From Candidatus Poribacteria bacterium (GTDB taxonomy: Bacteria > Poribacteria > WGA-4E > WGA-3G), in the NCBI GenBank assembly GCA_022821495.1, contig JAJEDN010000114.1, positions 47,265 to 111,264 of the forward strand: 64,000 bases of DNA. The letters run 5' to 3'. The translations under genes and the position numbers were made by a program. Position 1 is the first letter of the stretch, and every line of letters begins with the position of its first letter. A model generated the notes under the pieces. That model was not told the DNA's origin and did no database searches. It was given only the letters and a program-made list of their open reading frames with translations. Positions 30,349 through 40,032 of the stretch are shown in pieces.

Positions 30349-30693
30349 TTAAGATTTGGTATTCTGGCGGGCGTACTTTAAAAATTCCATATTCCGTAGA
30401 TGCGGCTCGACCTCTTCCAACTCAAACCGAATTTCCTGTAGGTCTCCAACAACCTGTTTTAAATCCGAGTCTACCTGATCGTAAATCTGCTGCGCGGTTT
30501 TCGGTTCGTATTCCGATTTTTTGAGATAATACGATGTCGCCACCCAGACACATGCGATAATCGTAATTGTTGTCACGCCGACGGCTATCGTCACGATAGT
30601 CGTAATTGCAGCGGCAGCCTGAAGCACAAAGAAGAACACCAGTCCAAGAAAAATCAGGAGTAGTAGCATCAACATACGAGTTCCCTCCTTCAC
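30349..30693 (-). CDS. Small membrane protein with cytoplasmic acidic/coiled segment
   Basis: N-terminal hydrophobic region then QIYDQVDSDLKQVVGDLQEIRFELEEVE; overlaps the upstream gene by 4 nt. Confidence 0.55.
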   Translation of the reverse strand: MKEGTRMLMLLLLIFLGLVFFFVLQAAAAITTIVTIAVGVTTITIIACVWVATSYYLKKSEYEPKTAQQIYDQVDSDLKQVVGDLQEIRFELEEVEPHLRNMEFLKYARQNTKS

Positions 30694-30941
30694 GCATCTT
30701 TGCCTTTGGCGATTCGGATGAGTCGTTGCACTTCCTCTTTAAGAACGACAACCTCTTCTTGAACATCTTTGACTTTTTGTTGAAGTGCGGCTATGTCGCT
30801 TTGCGATGCGCCCTTCGTCAACCCCTTCTTCTTTTTAAAGTAAGATAGACTTAACCAGAGGCATCCGAGTGTGGTTACTGAGATACTCGCAAATATAATA
30901 GCGACGATGAGTGTGATTTGCTCCATTTTCAAATCCTCCAA
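30690..30941 (-). CDS. Small membrane protein with C-terminal coiled coil
   Basis: One TM segment followed by DIAALQQKVKDVQEEVVVLKEEVQRLI. Confidence 0.6.
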   Translation of the reverse strand: MEDLKMEQITLIVAIIFASISVTTLGCLWLSLSYFKKKKGLTKGASQSDIAALQQKVKDVQEEVVVLKEEVQRLIRIAKGKDA

Positions 30942-31080
30942 TTTTTTCCAACGAATTGTGATGTTACCTCATTAGAGTCTGCAAGACACAAAAGGATAGT
31001 AAAAAATGGAAGTCAAATTTTCGTATTGTCTATAATCACTGAAAACTATAGCAAATCTATGATTGCTTACACATAAGAAA

Positions 31081-31107
31081 ACTGGCGGAGTTAGAAACTC
31101 CACCAGT
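31081..31107 (-). terminator. Hairpin terminator of the integrase gene
   Basis: actggcggagtt-aga-aactccaccagt; T-rich (tttt) on the minus strand after the stem. Confidence 0.55.
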
Positions 31108-31171
31108 GAAGATAGGAACGATTGTTTGCCTAAAGGTCGGCATATTTTATTTTACCATAGTTCCGCCGATT

Positions 31172-31951
31172 CTACCGATGAAGTTTCTTTTCGATGGAAG
31201 GCTGTTTTTCTGCCGGCATCTGAAAATCCTTTTCTGATTTGTCTTCCTGAAGCAAGCGAGCCACGTCGTAGCCTCTACGGAGCAGTTCAATGAGCAGTTC
31301 ATCATCTGCGGCATCATTGACCGAACTTAACGTTTTGTCCCTTACGTTAAGTTCAGAATGAATCGACATCGCTTCCGATGCGTCCCGCACGCTGGCGTAA
31401 TTTACGCCCAAATATCGCTGTGTCGTCACCACACTTTTATGCCCCAACATTTCCTGCACGGCATAAATATCGTTCGTCTGTTCATAAAGACGCTGTGCAT
31501 AAGACTTCCGCAAAGAATGTGTGCCGAGTTTTCCATTTAAACCTGCCGCTCCAAATGCTTCCTTTAGCGCATTGTGCGCCGCGATTCTCGTCATCGGCTT
31601 CAGACCGCGTCCCTTCCGCGACGGAAACAGCGGACGGTCAGCATCAATACTTCCAAATAACTCAGCATGCCAAGCAATGAGCGCCTCAATTGCCTCCCTG
31701 CCATCTACATTTACAGGAACGGCTCTGGATACCTCGCCGCCTTTTACAATGCTCCGATCAAACAACAAATCTCTGACAGGCTTACTGTTCTGCCAAACAT
31801 CGTCTACTTTCAGGGCGATCAGTTCGCTAATCCGTCCCCCGACGGATACGCCTAACATAAACAGACTCCGATTCCGCACGGCAAACGTTCCACCAAATGC
31901 TTCCGCCACTTTTTGGATCTCGGTATTATCTAACGGTCTTGTGCCTTTCAT
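31172..31951 (-). CDS. Tyrosine recombinase, catalytic domain only
   Basis: GGRISELIALKVDDV, HSLRKSYAQRLY, LGHKSVVTTQRYLG; no recognisable N-terminal core-binding domain. Confidence 0.87.
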   Translation of the reverse strand: MKGTRPLDNTEIQKVAEAFGGTFAVRNRSLFMLGVSVGGRISELIALKVDDVWQNSKPVRDLLFDRSIVKGGEVSRAVPVNVDGREAIEALIAWHAELFGSIDADRPLFPSRKGRGLKPMTRIAAHNALKEAFGAAGLNGKLGTHSLRKSYAQRLYEQTNDIYAVQEMLGHKSVVTTQRYLGVNYASVRDASEAMSIHSELNVRDKTLSSVNDAADDELLIELLRRGYDVARLLQEDKSEKDFQMPAEKQPSIEKKLHR

Positions 31952-32038
31952 ATAAGAAACTCCTTATTTTATAAATACATACGCTTAATAAAACGAAATA
32001 AAAACTGTGTCGGTTTCTAAACCTCATCCAGACGTGTG

Positions 32039-33454
32039 CTATAGCGAAGAGGGTCTTCTTTCTGATGGAGTCCTGCAAAGTTCACACACTAATTGTTCCA
32101 AAATGCACGTAGCGTCTGAGGTGCTCGTCTTCAATTGTGCATCTGCATCTAAACTTTTTTCGAGGGCAATAACTAACTCATCAACCGTAAAAGCATTGAG
32201 TGTCTGAAAGATTTTGTAAGCGACATAAGGGTTCTGCTTCAGAATATTATGCGTAGCGGTTTTAGGTAAGGCACTTCCCACCTCTTCGGCAAGCGGCTGG
32301 AAAATATTTGCTGTAAAATCACGAAAAGGCATCCGGCTGTGGACGTTTCGGAGCTTCTTTCTTTCAGCGATTAGCTTCGCTTGGAGAGCGAACCGAAATT
32401 GGCGAGCGATTGTTGAGTTGATTGGGATAGGTTCTTGACCACTTGCCAACACCTCATGAAGGCTCTTCAACGCCTGCCCGATCGCCCGCTTTCCGATCGC
32501 ATCCGTGAGATCGAAAATACCATCAAACGTATTCTGTGCGACCATGTTCCGAACATCTTGTTCATCAACTTGGCGTTTGTCGCCAACAAAATTGACGATT
32601 TTGTTGATAGCTTCAGCAACAGAGTGCATATCACCGCCGGTTCGACCCCGAAGTTGAGCGAACGCACGTGGCGTTATCTGCTTATCAAACTCAGCAAACT
32701 TTTCCGAGACCTTTTTATATAATGGATCCCGATTCAGCGACTGCCCGGCTTCTAAGGGATCGAAAGATCGGTAGCGTCCTGCAGCTTCAATGGCTTTAAC
32801 AACACGATTCCGCTCGTTTACAGCCCCTCGCACTGTAAATATCAGCACACTGTTCTTTGGGAGATCCCCTTGAAGCCATTCCAGCAATAAGGCTGTATCG
32901 TCGGTATCATCAGCTTCCGCGGTGTATGTATCGAGTTGCTGGGCAATTTGCGGTAAACGTTCCAGAAACCCACGCTCTTCATCGGTCAGTTTCGTGCCCA
33001 ACTCATCCATAAGCGAATTCATTGCGTTTCTGAAGTTAAAATGATTTTCGGCAATCTGCTCAGCACTCACTTCCAGAAGTTTTTCCAATGTAGAGATAGA
33101 TTTCTGTGGATCTGTAATTTCAATTTTGAACGCATTTCGGAGGATTGTTATCGGTGCTGTCCGTTGCTGACTCTTAAAGAACGGTGCGTCTCGGACAACC
33201 ACAACCCGCCATTTTGACATGACTGGATAGAGATCAACGTGACTCAAAATTTCTCGAATTGTTATATTTGTATCCTCTAAAAATGTGAGATTGAAATCAC
33301 GCGTCTCAGACGTAAGCAAGTGGTCAAGCATCTGCTTGAGCGTCCCTTCAATGAGGAAATTCTCTTCACCACAGAGCAGATACACGGGTAAGACTTTATC
33401 ATTTTGGATTTCTCGGAGGATATTTGAGGGTGGAGTTGTAGGTTTTTGTTTCAT
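32039..33454 (-). CDS. holA: DNA polymerase III delta subunit
   Basis: VYLLCGEENFLIEGTLKQML, MSKWRVVVVRDAPFF, domain order typical of HolA. Confidence 0.83.
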   Translation of the reverse strand: MKQKPTTPPSNILREIQNDKVLPVYLLCGEENFLIEGTLKQMLDHLLTSETRDFNLTFLEDTNITIREILSHVDLYPVMSKWRVVVVRDAPFFKSQQRTAPITILRNAFKIEITDPQKSISTLEKLLEVSAEQIAENHFNFRNAMNSLMDELGTKLTDEERGFLERLPQIAQQLDTYTAEADDTDDTALLLEWLQGDLPKNSVLIFTVRGAVNERNRVVKAIEAAGRYRSFDPLEAGQSLNRDPLYKKVSEKFAEFDKQITPRAFAQLRGRTGGDMHSVAEAINKIVNFVGDKRQVDEQDVRNMVAQNTFDGIFDLTDAIGKRAIGQALKSLHEVLASGQEPIPINSTIARQFRFALQAKLIAERKKLRNVHSRMPFRDFTANIFQPLAEEVGSALPKTATHNILKQNPYVAYKIFQTLNAFTVDELVIALEKSLDADAQLKTSTSDATCILEQLVCELCRTPSERRPSSL

Positions 33455-33707
33455 TATAGTAAATCCCCTAATTACCTATACACCAACCGGAAGGCGAGGT
33501 TCCTAAAAGAAACACCCCAGCAAAAACTTCCTCGCCTGCGAAGGAGAGGTGTTACGAAGCACCCTACCGGCAGGCGTTAATTGTAAAGCCGAAAATAGAA
33601 CGACCCTATAGGACAGAAATATAGGTATATTGTAGTTAGTTTTCTACAAGTCAAATTGTTAAGGACAGGAGATATGATTAGGACAAACTGCCCGCAGTAG
33701 GGATTGC

Positions 33708-33890
33708 TCAGGTAGCATTATCGCCAGCAGTCTCCTTTTGGGTTCCAGCGGTAGCGAACGCAGAGAAGCGTTTTTTAGTGTTCTGCGCGCCACAACTTCG
33801 GCATTTTGGGAGATCTTTGATCTCTCGGGTGCGTTGAAGGACTTCAAAATCAGCACCACATTCATCGCAGTGATATTCAAATATTGGCAT
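33708..33890 (-). CDS. FmdB-type zinc ribbon protein
   Basis: MPIFEYHCDECGADFEVLQ...LPKCRSCGA. Confidence 0.85.
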   Translation of the reverse strand: MPIFEYHCDECGADFEVLQRTREIKDLPKCRSCGAQNTKKRFSAFATAGTQKETAGDNAT

Positions 33891-33900
33891 CGTTTCCCCT

Positions 33901-36348
33901 CTAAGCCGTGACGGGCCGAATGATTAACTTTATCTTTGTCCCTTTTGGCGGCACCACATTGGTATTAACACGATAGGTCCTGTCGTCTGTGCCAGTAGGC
34001 AAAGGATGATTAAACAAGGAATCTGGGTCGCGATAGACAGCGACGATGTTATGGAAAAGTTGCGCAGTATACTGGTCGTTTTTATGCCTGCCGCCTGTGA
34101 AAATCCATCTTGTTTCTTGCATCGGCTGGTCTGTAAAGGCGTTCCATAATAATTCGCGAGCGGGCCGCGAAACGACTTCCTCGCCTTGGTGCCATTCCAC
34201 CCAGATTTCGACAGGCGACCCTATCGGCGTTCTCGGATCCCCTTCGACCTCAAGGTTCATGCCAGGCTTGAAATCTAAAGCACCGAGTACCGTAAATATA
34301 TAAATCGGTTCCGCGTCAACAATCAAAACGCTTTCATGTGTTTTTCCGAGTTTACCACAGGCAAAGAATTCTATATTTGCATCTCTCCCCACAATGTTAA
34401 TTTCACCCGGTATACTCACCTCACGTTTATGGGTATCAAAAACAACATTGCCGAGTTGATAAACATTTTCACGCAGCTGCTTCGGTTTCGCCAGTTGGAC
34501 ATCCGTCACCGCGGTAGATTTTGAATAGATGGTAAGTTTCTCTGATGCGGTATTGTCGCTTTCATCTGTATCTGTTAGGTCCACACGTGCTACCAGTTCT
34601 ATTTCACCTTCCATCGTAGGTGCCCAGTCAGCTGAGACAACGGTTTCCCCAAGTTTCGGTGTCCAAAGCACTTCGGCAGTGGTAGCAGGTTCACCATTCA
34701 CGTGAAAATGGACGTTGAGAATCCCATCAAAAGCGGTTCCGGTATTACGCAGGGTCGCGCTGAGTCGAACCACTTCCCCGACGCGCGGCGCAGGCGGTGA
34801 AAACCGAAGGCTGCGCGGAACAATCCCGATATTCGGCGCTGTTGGCCCGGCGAGTGCATGGCTTAAAGACATCACAGCGAAACACGTCGCCAAGAAATCG
34901 CTCTCAGAACCACGCCATCTTCCATCAGGTTGTTGTTGTGTCACCATCATTCGTGAAATCTCATCGTACCAATCGTAGCCAGCAAATGTGTCAACAGTTG
35001 GTGGAATGTCACAGAACCGTTGCAATGAGAGTAGATAATAGTAAAGCCATGAGTTAGAACCTGGATTCCGGGTTAAAGTCCAGTGCTTTTTCACCCATCC
35101 CATCCCTTTCTGGATCTGCGGATCATCAACGGGAACGCCACACGCGCGAAGTGCCCACAACCCAGTTGCAGTCATACTGCCGTAGACACCGATTGCCCAA
35201 GGTGAACCGTCATCAACCAAATTATAGAGCCAGCCACCTGTTTCGGTTTGGTTCCGGCGAATCCATTTTTCGGCACGCGTCCAAACGTCTTGCGGAATAT
35301 CAAGCCCCCACTGCTTCGCGGCATAAAGCGCATAGATAACCATGTTCATGTGTGCGCCATCGGCAGTATAACCGTACCCCCAACCGCCGTCATCCCTCGG
35401 ATCCGTGAAATCACTACCACTGATAGGGAGTTGTTTTTTGATTAATTGATTCACAGCAAATTGGGTGCGCTCTCTATGCGCTTCATCTTGCGTCGCTACG
35501 AGAACCGGAATAATAACCGCATACTGGTAAACCGCGAATTCATTCCAATCCTGTTCGAGTAGAAAATCCAAGCCTCTCTTAACGGATGGATGCGAAGCTG
35601 TGTGTCCTGTTGCGAACAAGGTTTGTAACGCCAGTGCTGTCTCTTGTGTCTGATCTTCACCGAAATTCCACACGGCATCCGGCTCGAAATTTTCAGCGAG
35701 CCCGTTTAAACTTGCTGTACAGGTAATGCAGATTAAAATGAGTTGGTTTTCGGTGCCACATTGCAAACAGGTGCGACTGTGTTTACCCTGCTGTGCTTCT
35801 ATCCAAGCGACACCTTCCGTTATCGCGTTCTGAATCTGCTCGGACGAGACAGGCGGAAATGTCAGTGCCTGTGCGACAATGGTCGCACGCGTAATATTAT
35901 TCCCAGCGTCTGCTTCCTCAATATGCTTAGTGCCTGCGGGGTTAACAACAGCGTAAATTTCTGTTTTACCAGGGGGTGGCTGCCATTGTGCTTTCACCCT
36001 GTCGGTCTGCCCAGATTTTAATTCGATGATCACATCCTTACAGACGATTTGGAGGGGTTGCGTCGCGGGATCCCCTTCGTAAAACTCAACGACGAGATCT
36101 TCGTTCATCGTCGGGGTAGCATCCCCGATGTTCTTCACCTCGACCCAAATGGTAATCTCTTCGCCCTCAACAGGCGTTGGGTTAGAAAAGGTAATACTAT
36201 TAGCATCAACACGGAAATCTGGAAGCTGCGCGAATCCACTCGTGGCACACAATCCAACAACGTAAATTCCGATTGCGAATTTTAACAGAAATTGTTGGAA
36301 ACCTGAATGCTTTACCAAAAGGTGATACCGAACCATAAAACACCTCAC
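33901..36348 (-). CDS. Exported protein with CARDB-like domains and prenyltransferase/squalene-cyclase-like toroid repeats
   Basis: EGEEITIWVEVKNIGDATP, VNPAGTKHIEEADAGNN; GGWGYGYTADGAHMNMVIYAL, TETGGWLYNLVDDGSPWAIGVYGSM. Confidence 0.8.
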   Translation of the reverse strand: MRCFMVRYHLLVKHSGFQQFLLKFAIGIYVVGLCATSGFAQLPDFRVDANSITFSNPTPVEGEEITIWVEVKNIGDATPTMNEDLVVEFYEGDPATQPLQIVCKDVIIELKSGQTDRVKAQWQPPPGKTEIYAVVNPAGTKHIEEADAGNNITRATIVAQALTFPPVSSEQIQNAITEGVAWIEAQQGKHSRTCLQCGTENQLILICITCTASLNGLAENFEPDAVWNFGEDQTQETALALQTLFATGHTASHPSVKRGLDFLLEQDWNEFAVYQYAVIIPVLVATQDEAHRERTQFAVNQLIKKQLPISGSDFTDPRDDGGWGYGYTADGAHMNMVIYALYAAKQWGLDIPQDVWTRAEKWIRRNQTETGGWLYNLVDDGSPWAIGVYGSMTATGLWALRACGVPVDDPQIQKGMGWVKKHWTLTRNPGSNSWLYYYLLSLQRFCDIPPTVDTFAGYDWYDEISRMMVTQQQPDGRWRGSESDFLATCFAVMSLSHALAGPTAPNIGIVPRSLRFSPPAPRVGEVVRLSATLRNTGTAFDGILNVHFHVNGEPATTAEVLWTPKLGETVVSADWAPTMEGEIELVARVDLTDTDESDNTASEKLTIYSKSTAVTDVQLAKPKQLRENVYQLGNVVFDTHKREVSIPGEINIVGRDANIEFFACGKLGKTHESVLIVDAEPIYIFTVLGALDFKPGMNLEVEGDPRTPIGSPVEIWVEWHQGEEVVSRPARELLWNAFTDQPMQETRWIFTGGRHKNDQYTAQLFHNIVAVYRDPDSLFNHPLPTGTDDRTYRVNTNVVPPKGTKIKLIIRPVTA

Positions 36349-36437
36349 ATTTACCTATCAGAAAAGTTGTAATTATGCCAGCGAGTACTCTACCGTAAGT
36401 AGAGCCGTGTAGCGACGCAATTCGCGACAGCCTTGGA

Positions 36438-37403
36438 TTAATTTCCTTCCCAAAATCCGACTGAAACAGAAGAAGGTTGCGGAATAGGATTCGCGAAGAG
36501 TTTCGTTCCATTTGTAGAAAACTTACTGACTTCACCTGTGAATGTCGCGCCGAGCATGTCAGCGACCCAAATACCACTATCTGAAGGTGAGAGACTTATT
36601 CCGACGACAGCCATACCTGCCGGAAATTCATTCCTTTTCGTCCCATCTGCCGACAAATTTAGCAGCATTGACTGCTCTGAAACTACCCAGAGGCTACCAT
36701 CTTTCGGGTTGACTCGCGGCGAAACGGGACTCGTAATTGTCAGTTTTACAACCGCTTCACCCGTCGGCGAGATCCGCATAAGTGCGTTAAATTGACTGTC
36801 AGCGACCCATGCATTTCCGTCGTAATCAACGGTTATACCGCCTTTCGGTTCTTGCATTGTCGGGCCAGTTGCGATGAGGTTGCCATTCGCGTCATAACGA
36901 TTAATGGGACCGCGCGCGTCCGCTATCCAGCAGCTGCCATCTTTCGGGTTCACAGCAACATTAAATCGACCCGTTTCCACGTTGGGCTGCTCTGGGTTAT
37001 AATCTGCCGGAAATACCTGTGTGAGAATTTGTTTTCCGTCGCTTGACAACTTCAACACCCCGTTTAACCATGCCACCCAGACGGTGCCGTCTGCTGGATT
37101 GACAGAGATCATGTTTGGTCGTTCAATCGCTGGTGCTTGTGTAAATTCGCCTGTTGACTGATCAAACCTAAAGACGGCGTTCGCTGCAGAAATAGCGATC
37201 CAAGCGACACCATTGGTAGGATTTACCTCCGCAGCACTCGCTTGCGTCAAATTCGGAATGACGGTCGGATCGGCGTTGCCATTCGCGTGTAATTTGTAAA
37301 CTGTATCTCCTCCACTCACGACCCAACACTCACCGTTATATTGCCCGTAACTGGTAGCGACGCACATCACAAATAGCACTGCTACCCAAAACACGTTTTT
37401 CAT
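36438..37403 (-). CDS. Exported NHL/SMP30-like beta-propeller protein
   Basis: Signal peptide; repeats such as DGTVWVAWLNGVLKLSSDG, DGNAWVADSQFNALMRISPTG. Confidence 0.75.
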   Translation of the reverse strand: MKNVFWVAVLFVMCVATSYGQYNGECWVVSGGDTVYKLHANGNADPTVIPNLTQASAAEVNPTNGVAWIAISAANAVFRFDQSTGEFTQAPAIERPNMISVNPADGTVWVAWLNGVLKLSSDGKQILTQVFPADYNPEQPNVETGRFNVAVNPKDGSCWIADARGPINRYDANGNLIATGPTMQEPKGGITVDYDGNAWVADSQFNALMRISPTGEAVVKLTITSPVSPRVNPKDGSLWVVSEQSMLLNLSADGTKRNEFPAGMAVVGISLSPSDSGIWVADMLGATFTGEVSKFSTNGTKLFANPIPQPSSVSVGFWEGN

Positions 37404-37951
37404 AGCACATATCTCCTATTTTGTCCTATAGATTTGACTAAACTTAAAGCCTATGGAATAAAGTCCATGTTTTAAATCTTATCATTTTCCTGTGTAATTT
37501 TCAAGGGATTTTGCATATCCACAGTATGATTGACCTGATTCTATATTAAGACTATTAAGTTTTTGGCTTTATCCAGCAAGACCTTATTTATCAGATATGC
37601 TTACTTAACCCTCATAGCAAATTTCGTGCCGATCTGAATAATGTCGCCCTGATAGACCGTTTGATAAAATGATCATAAAATCCTGCACAGAATAGGGCAT
37701 CCCTTCGTGCGAAACTGCACGAAATGGGGCAAATTTGATGAACCATCAGTGTGGAGGTCGCTATTTAGCATTTACGCTTAGTAGAAAACGAAACGCGCTT
37801 AATTCAATACCGTTTTTCCTTGATTTTTCTTAAAAAGTGTTATATACTTTCAGTTAGTAAGATATTTGAACTTCAGTTTCACGTAGCGAACACGGCAACT
37901 ATTAACGAATCGAATGTCCTTTTCAAGAAGCACAAAATGGAATTTATTTTC

Positions 37952-38386
37952 ATGAAAAAAAAGAGTGCTGCTATTCCTTTAATTTGGCTACTCATCTACC
38001 TGATTATAATTCCGATGCAACTGTCCGACTACGTTCTATGTATCGGCACAGATGGACATGTTGCCCTCGAAGTCTCTACCGATGGACGCTGCACGGACGC
38101 GCCTAATTTCGACCTATGCCACGCGGAACCCATAATTACAGCAGCTGGCTCAAAAGATAACCATTGTGGCTCCTGTATAGACCTCGCCATCTTTGTCCCC
38201 CTCAACACTGAACGATACCTTGTTCCAGCAAATGAAACGTCAATACACCCCACCGTTTCCTCACTTGCCCTTGGAACATGCCAGAAGCGTTCTGCTACGA
38301 TTCCAATTCCGACTCCCCGTCAGAACACCCCTTCATTCGCTGATCCGACGCTCATATCTCTTCGGACCACAACGCTCCTCATTTAA
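37952..38386 (+). CDS. Exported Cys-containing hypothetical protein next to metal efflux genes
   Basis: MKKKSAAIPLIWLLIYLIIIPMQ signal-like; LCIGTDGHVALE and NHCGSCIDLAIF; ORF called from 37820. Confidence 0.6.
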   Translation: MKKKSAAIPLIWLLIYLIIIPMQLSDYVLCIGTDGHVALEVSTDGRCTDAPNFDLCHAEPIITAAGSKDNHCGSCIDLAIFVPLNTERYLVPANETSIHPTVSSLALGTCQKRSATIPIPTPRQNTPSFADPTLISLRTTTLLI

Positions 38387-38721
38387 ACCTTACCTCCACT
38401 CTATTTGCGCCTGAAACACATTGTATCTGTGCAATCAATAGATGTTAACGCGCACTAATTTGATTATTATCAACCACGCGCTCAGCATTTGCAGACACAC
38501 TGGTGATATTCAGAAACACCGACGTACTCTACAATCCGAGAGAACACAAACGGCAGTTCTCAATCTATTATTTATCAGGACTTACGCAAATTGAGCGAAT
38601 ATCAGACATTGAGACCCCAAAAAGTAGCAATTTTCGTCCCTTAAACCCCCTAAATCCCCCTTATCAGGGGGACTTTAAGAGGAAATGCATAAGTTCTATT
38701 TCTTTCACACGGAGGGGAGCA

Positions 38722-40008
38722 TTGCGTAGAAAAACTACATTCAACCACATCTTCATGATGGTCGGCATCGGAATCTGTTTGTCAGTATTAAGCATGACAC
38801 AAATACCGTCTGCGTTTTCAAATGCAAAGCGCAAAATTTCACTTGAGATCGCAATCGAGACCGCGCTGCGCGAAAATCCAAAACTTAAGGCGATTCGTGA
38901 AAAAGTCAAAGTCGCGCGTGCTCGAATTGATGGCATAGCGTTCTTGGGTAACCCAGAGTTAGAAACTGAACTTGTCGCAGGTGCTGATCTTGAACAGAAA
39001 CTTGAATTAAGCAAGGCATTTGAACTTGGCGGACAACGTGGTCACCGAAAACAAATTGCAAAAACACTGCTCGAAAAAGTGGATGCTGAACTCGCCGAAA
39101 CATCTCGCTCACTTAAGAAATCGGTGAAAATCGCTTTTTATGAACTACTACTTGTGCAAGAGAAACTCAAGTTAACCAGAGAGATCGTCAAGCACAATCA
39201 ACAGATGCGTGACATCGCCGAAGTTCAGTTTGAAACTGGCGACATTTCGGTAACACAATCAAATCTGGCAAACATTCAGCTGCAATCGGCACTCCGAGAA
39301 GCCGCAACATTAGAGAGCGAATTGCAACTGTCACAACTCACCCTAAACGGCTTGATGGGTACTCCCCTCATAACAACCCGTATCGCGGTTGGTGATTTGG
39401 ACAAAAAAGTATTATCAGATGTCCCACAAAATTGGACACTTGACGCTTTGAAAACCCAGGCACTCGCACACCGTGCTGACCTGAAATTGCTCCAATTAAA
39501 CGCGCAACTCACTGAAAGCGATCTGTGGCTCGCGAAAGCAGCAAACATTCCAGATTTGGGTGTCGGCGCGATTGCTGAACGTAGCGCGGGTGAGAATGCT
39601 TTCGGTGTAAAGTTTTCAATTCCGCTGCCACTCTTCGACCGGAATCGTGCTGAAATTGGTGCTGCAAAAGCCCAGCAACAAGTGAACACCGTCGAAATCA
39701 AGAACCGAAAGCTGCAAATTGAACGAGAGGTAATGGTAGCATTCATTTCGCTGCGTACCGTGCAGAAAACCCTTAAGTTTTATGAAGGTGATTCGCTGCA
39801 GTTACTCAATGAAAATCTCACGTTGACCCGTACTGCCTATGAATTAGGGGAAGCAGAACTTTTAGAGGTTATCTTAATGCAGAACGAATTCATCAATACA
39901 CGATTTTCTTATCTCAACGCACTCGGATCGTATCATAAGGCGTTGGCTGAACTTGAAGCCGCTGTAGATACATCTCTCAAATCTGCACCACAACCCCGCA
40001 ATGATTGA
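38722..40008 (+). CDS. CzcC/TolC-family outer membrane efflux protein
   Basis: ISLEIAIETALRENPKLKAIREKVKVARARID; followed by adaptor and RND genes. TTG 38722 follows GGAGGGG; the called ATG 38503 would include an upstream repeat. Confidence 0.85.
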   Translation: MRRKTTFNHIFMMVGIGICLSVLSMTQIPSAFSNAKRKISLEIAIETALRENPKLKAIREKVKVARARIDGIAFLGNPELETELVAGADLEQKLELSKAFELGGQRGHRKQIAKTLLEKVDAELAETSRSLKKSVKIAFYELLLVQEKLKLTREIVKHNQQMRDIAEVQFETGDISVTQSNLANIQLQSALREAATLESELQLSQLTLNGLMGTPLITTRIAVGDLDKKVLSDVPQNWTLDALKTQALAHRADLKLLQLNAQLTESDLWLAKAANIPDLGVGAIAERSAGENAFGVKFSIPLPLFDRNRAEIGAAKAQQQVNTVEIKNRKLQIEREVMVAFISLRTVQKTLKFYEGDSLQLLNENLTLTRTAYELGEAELLEVILMQNEFINTRFSYLNALGSYHKALAELEAAVDTSLKSAPQPRND

Positions 40009-40032
40009 TGGACAACATAAGGAGGCATCGAA

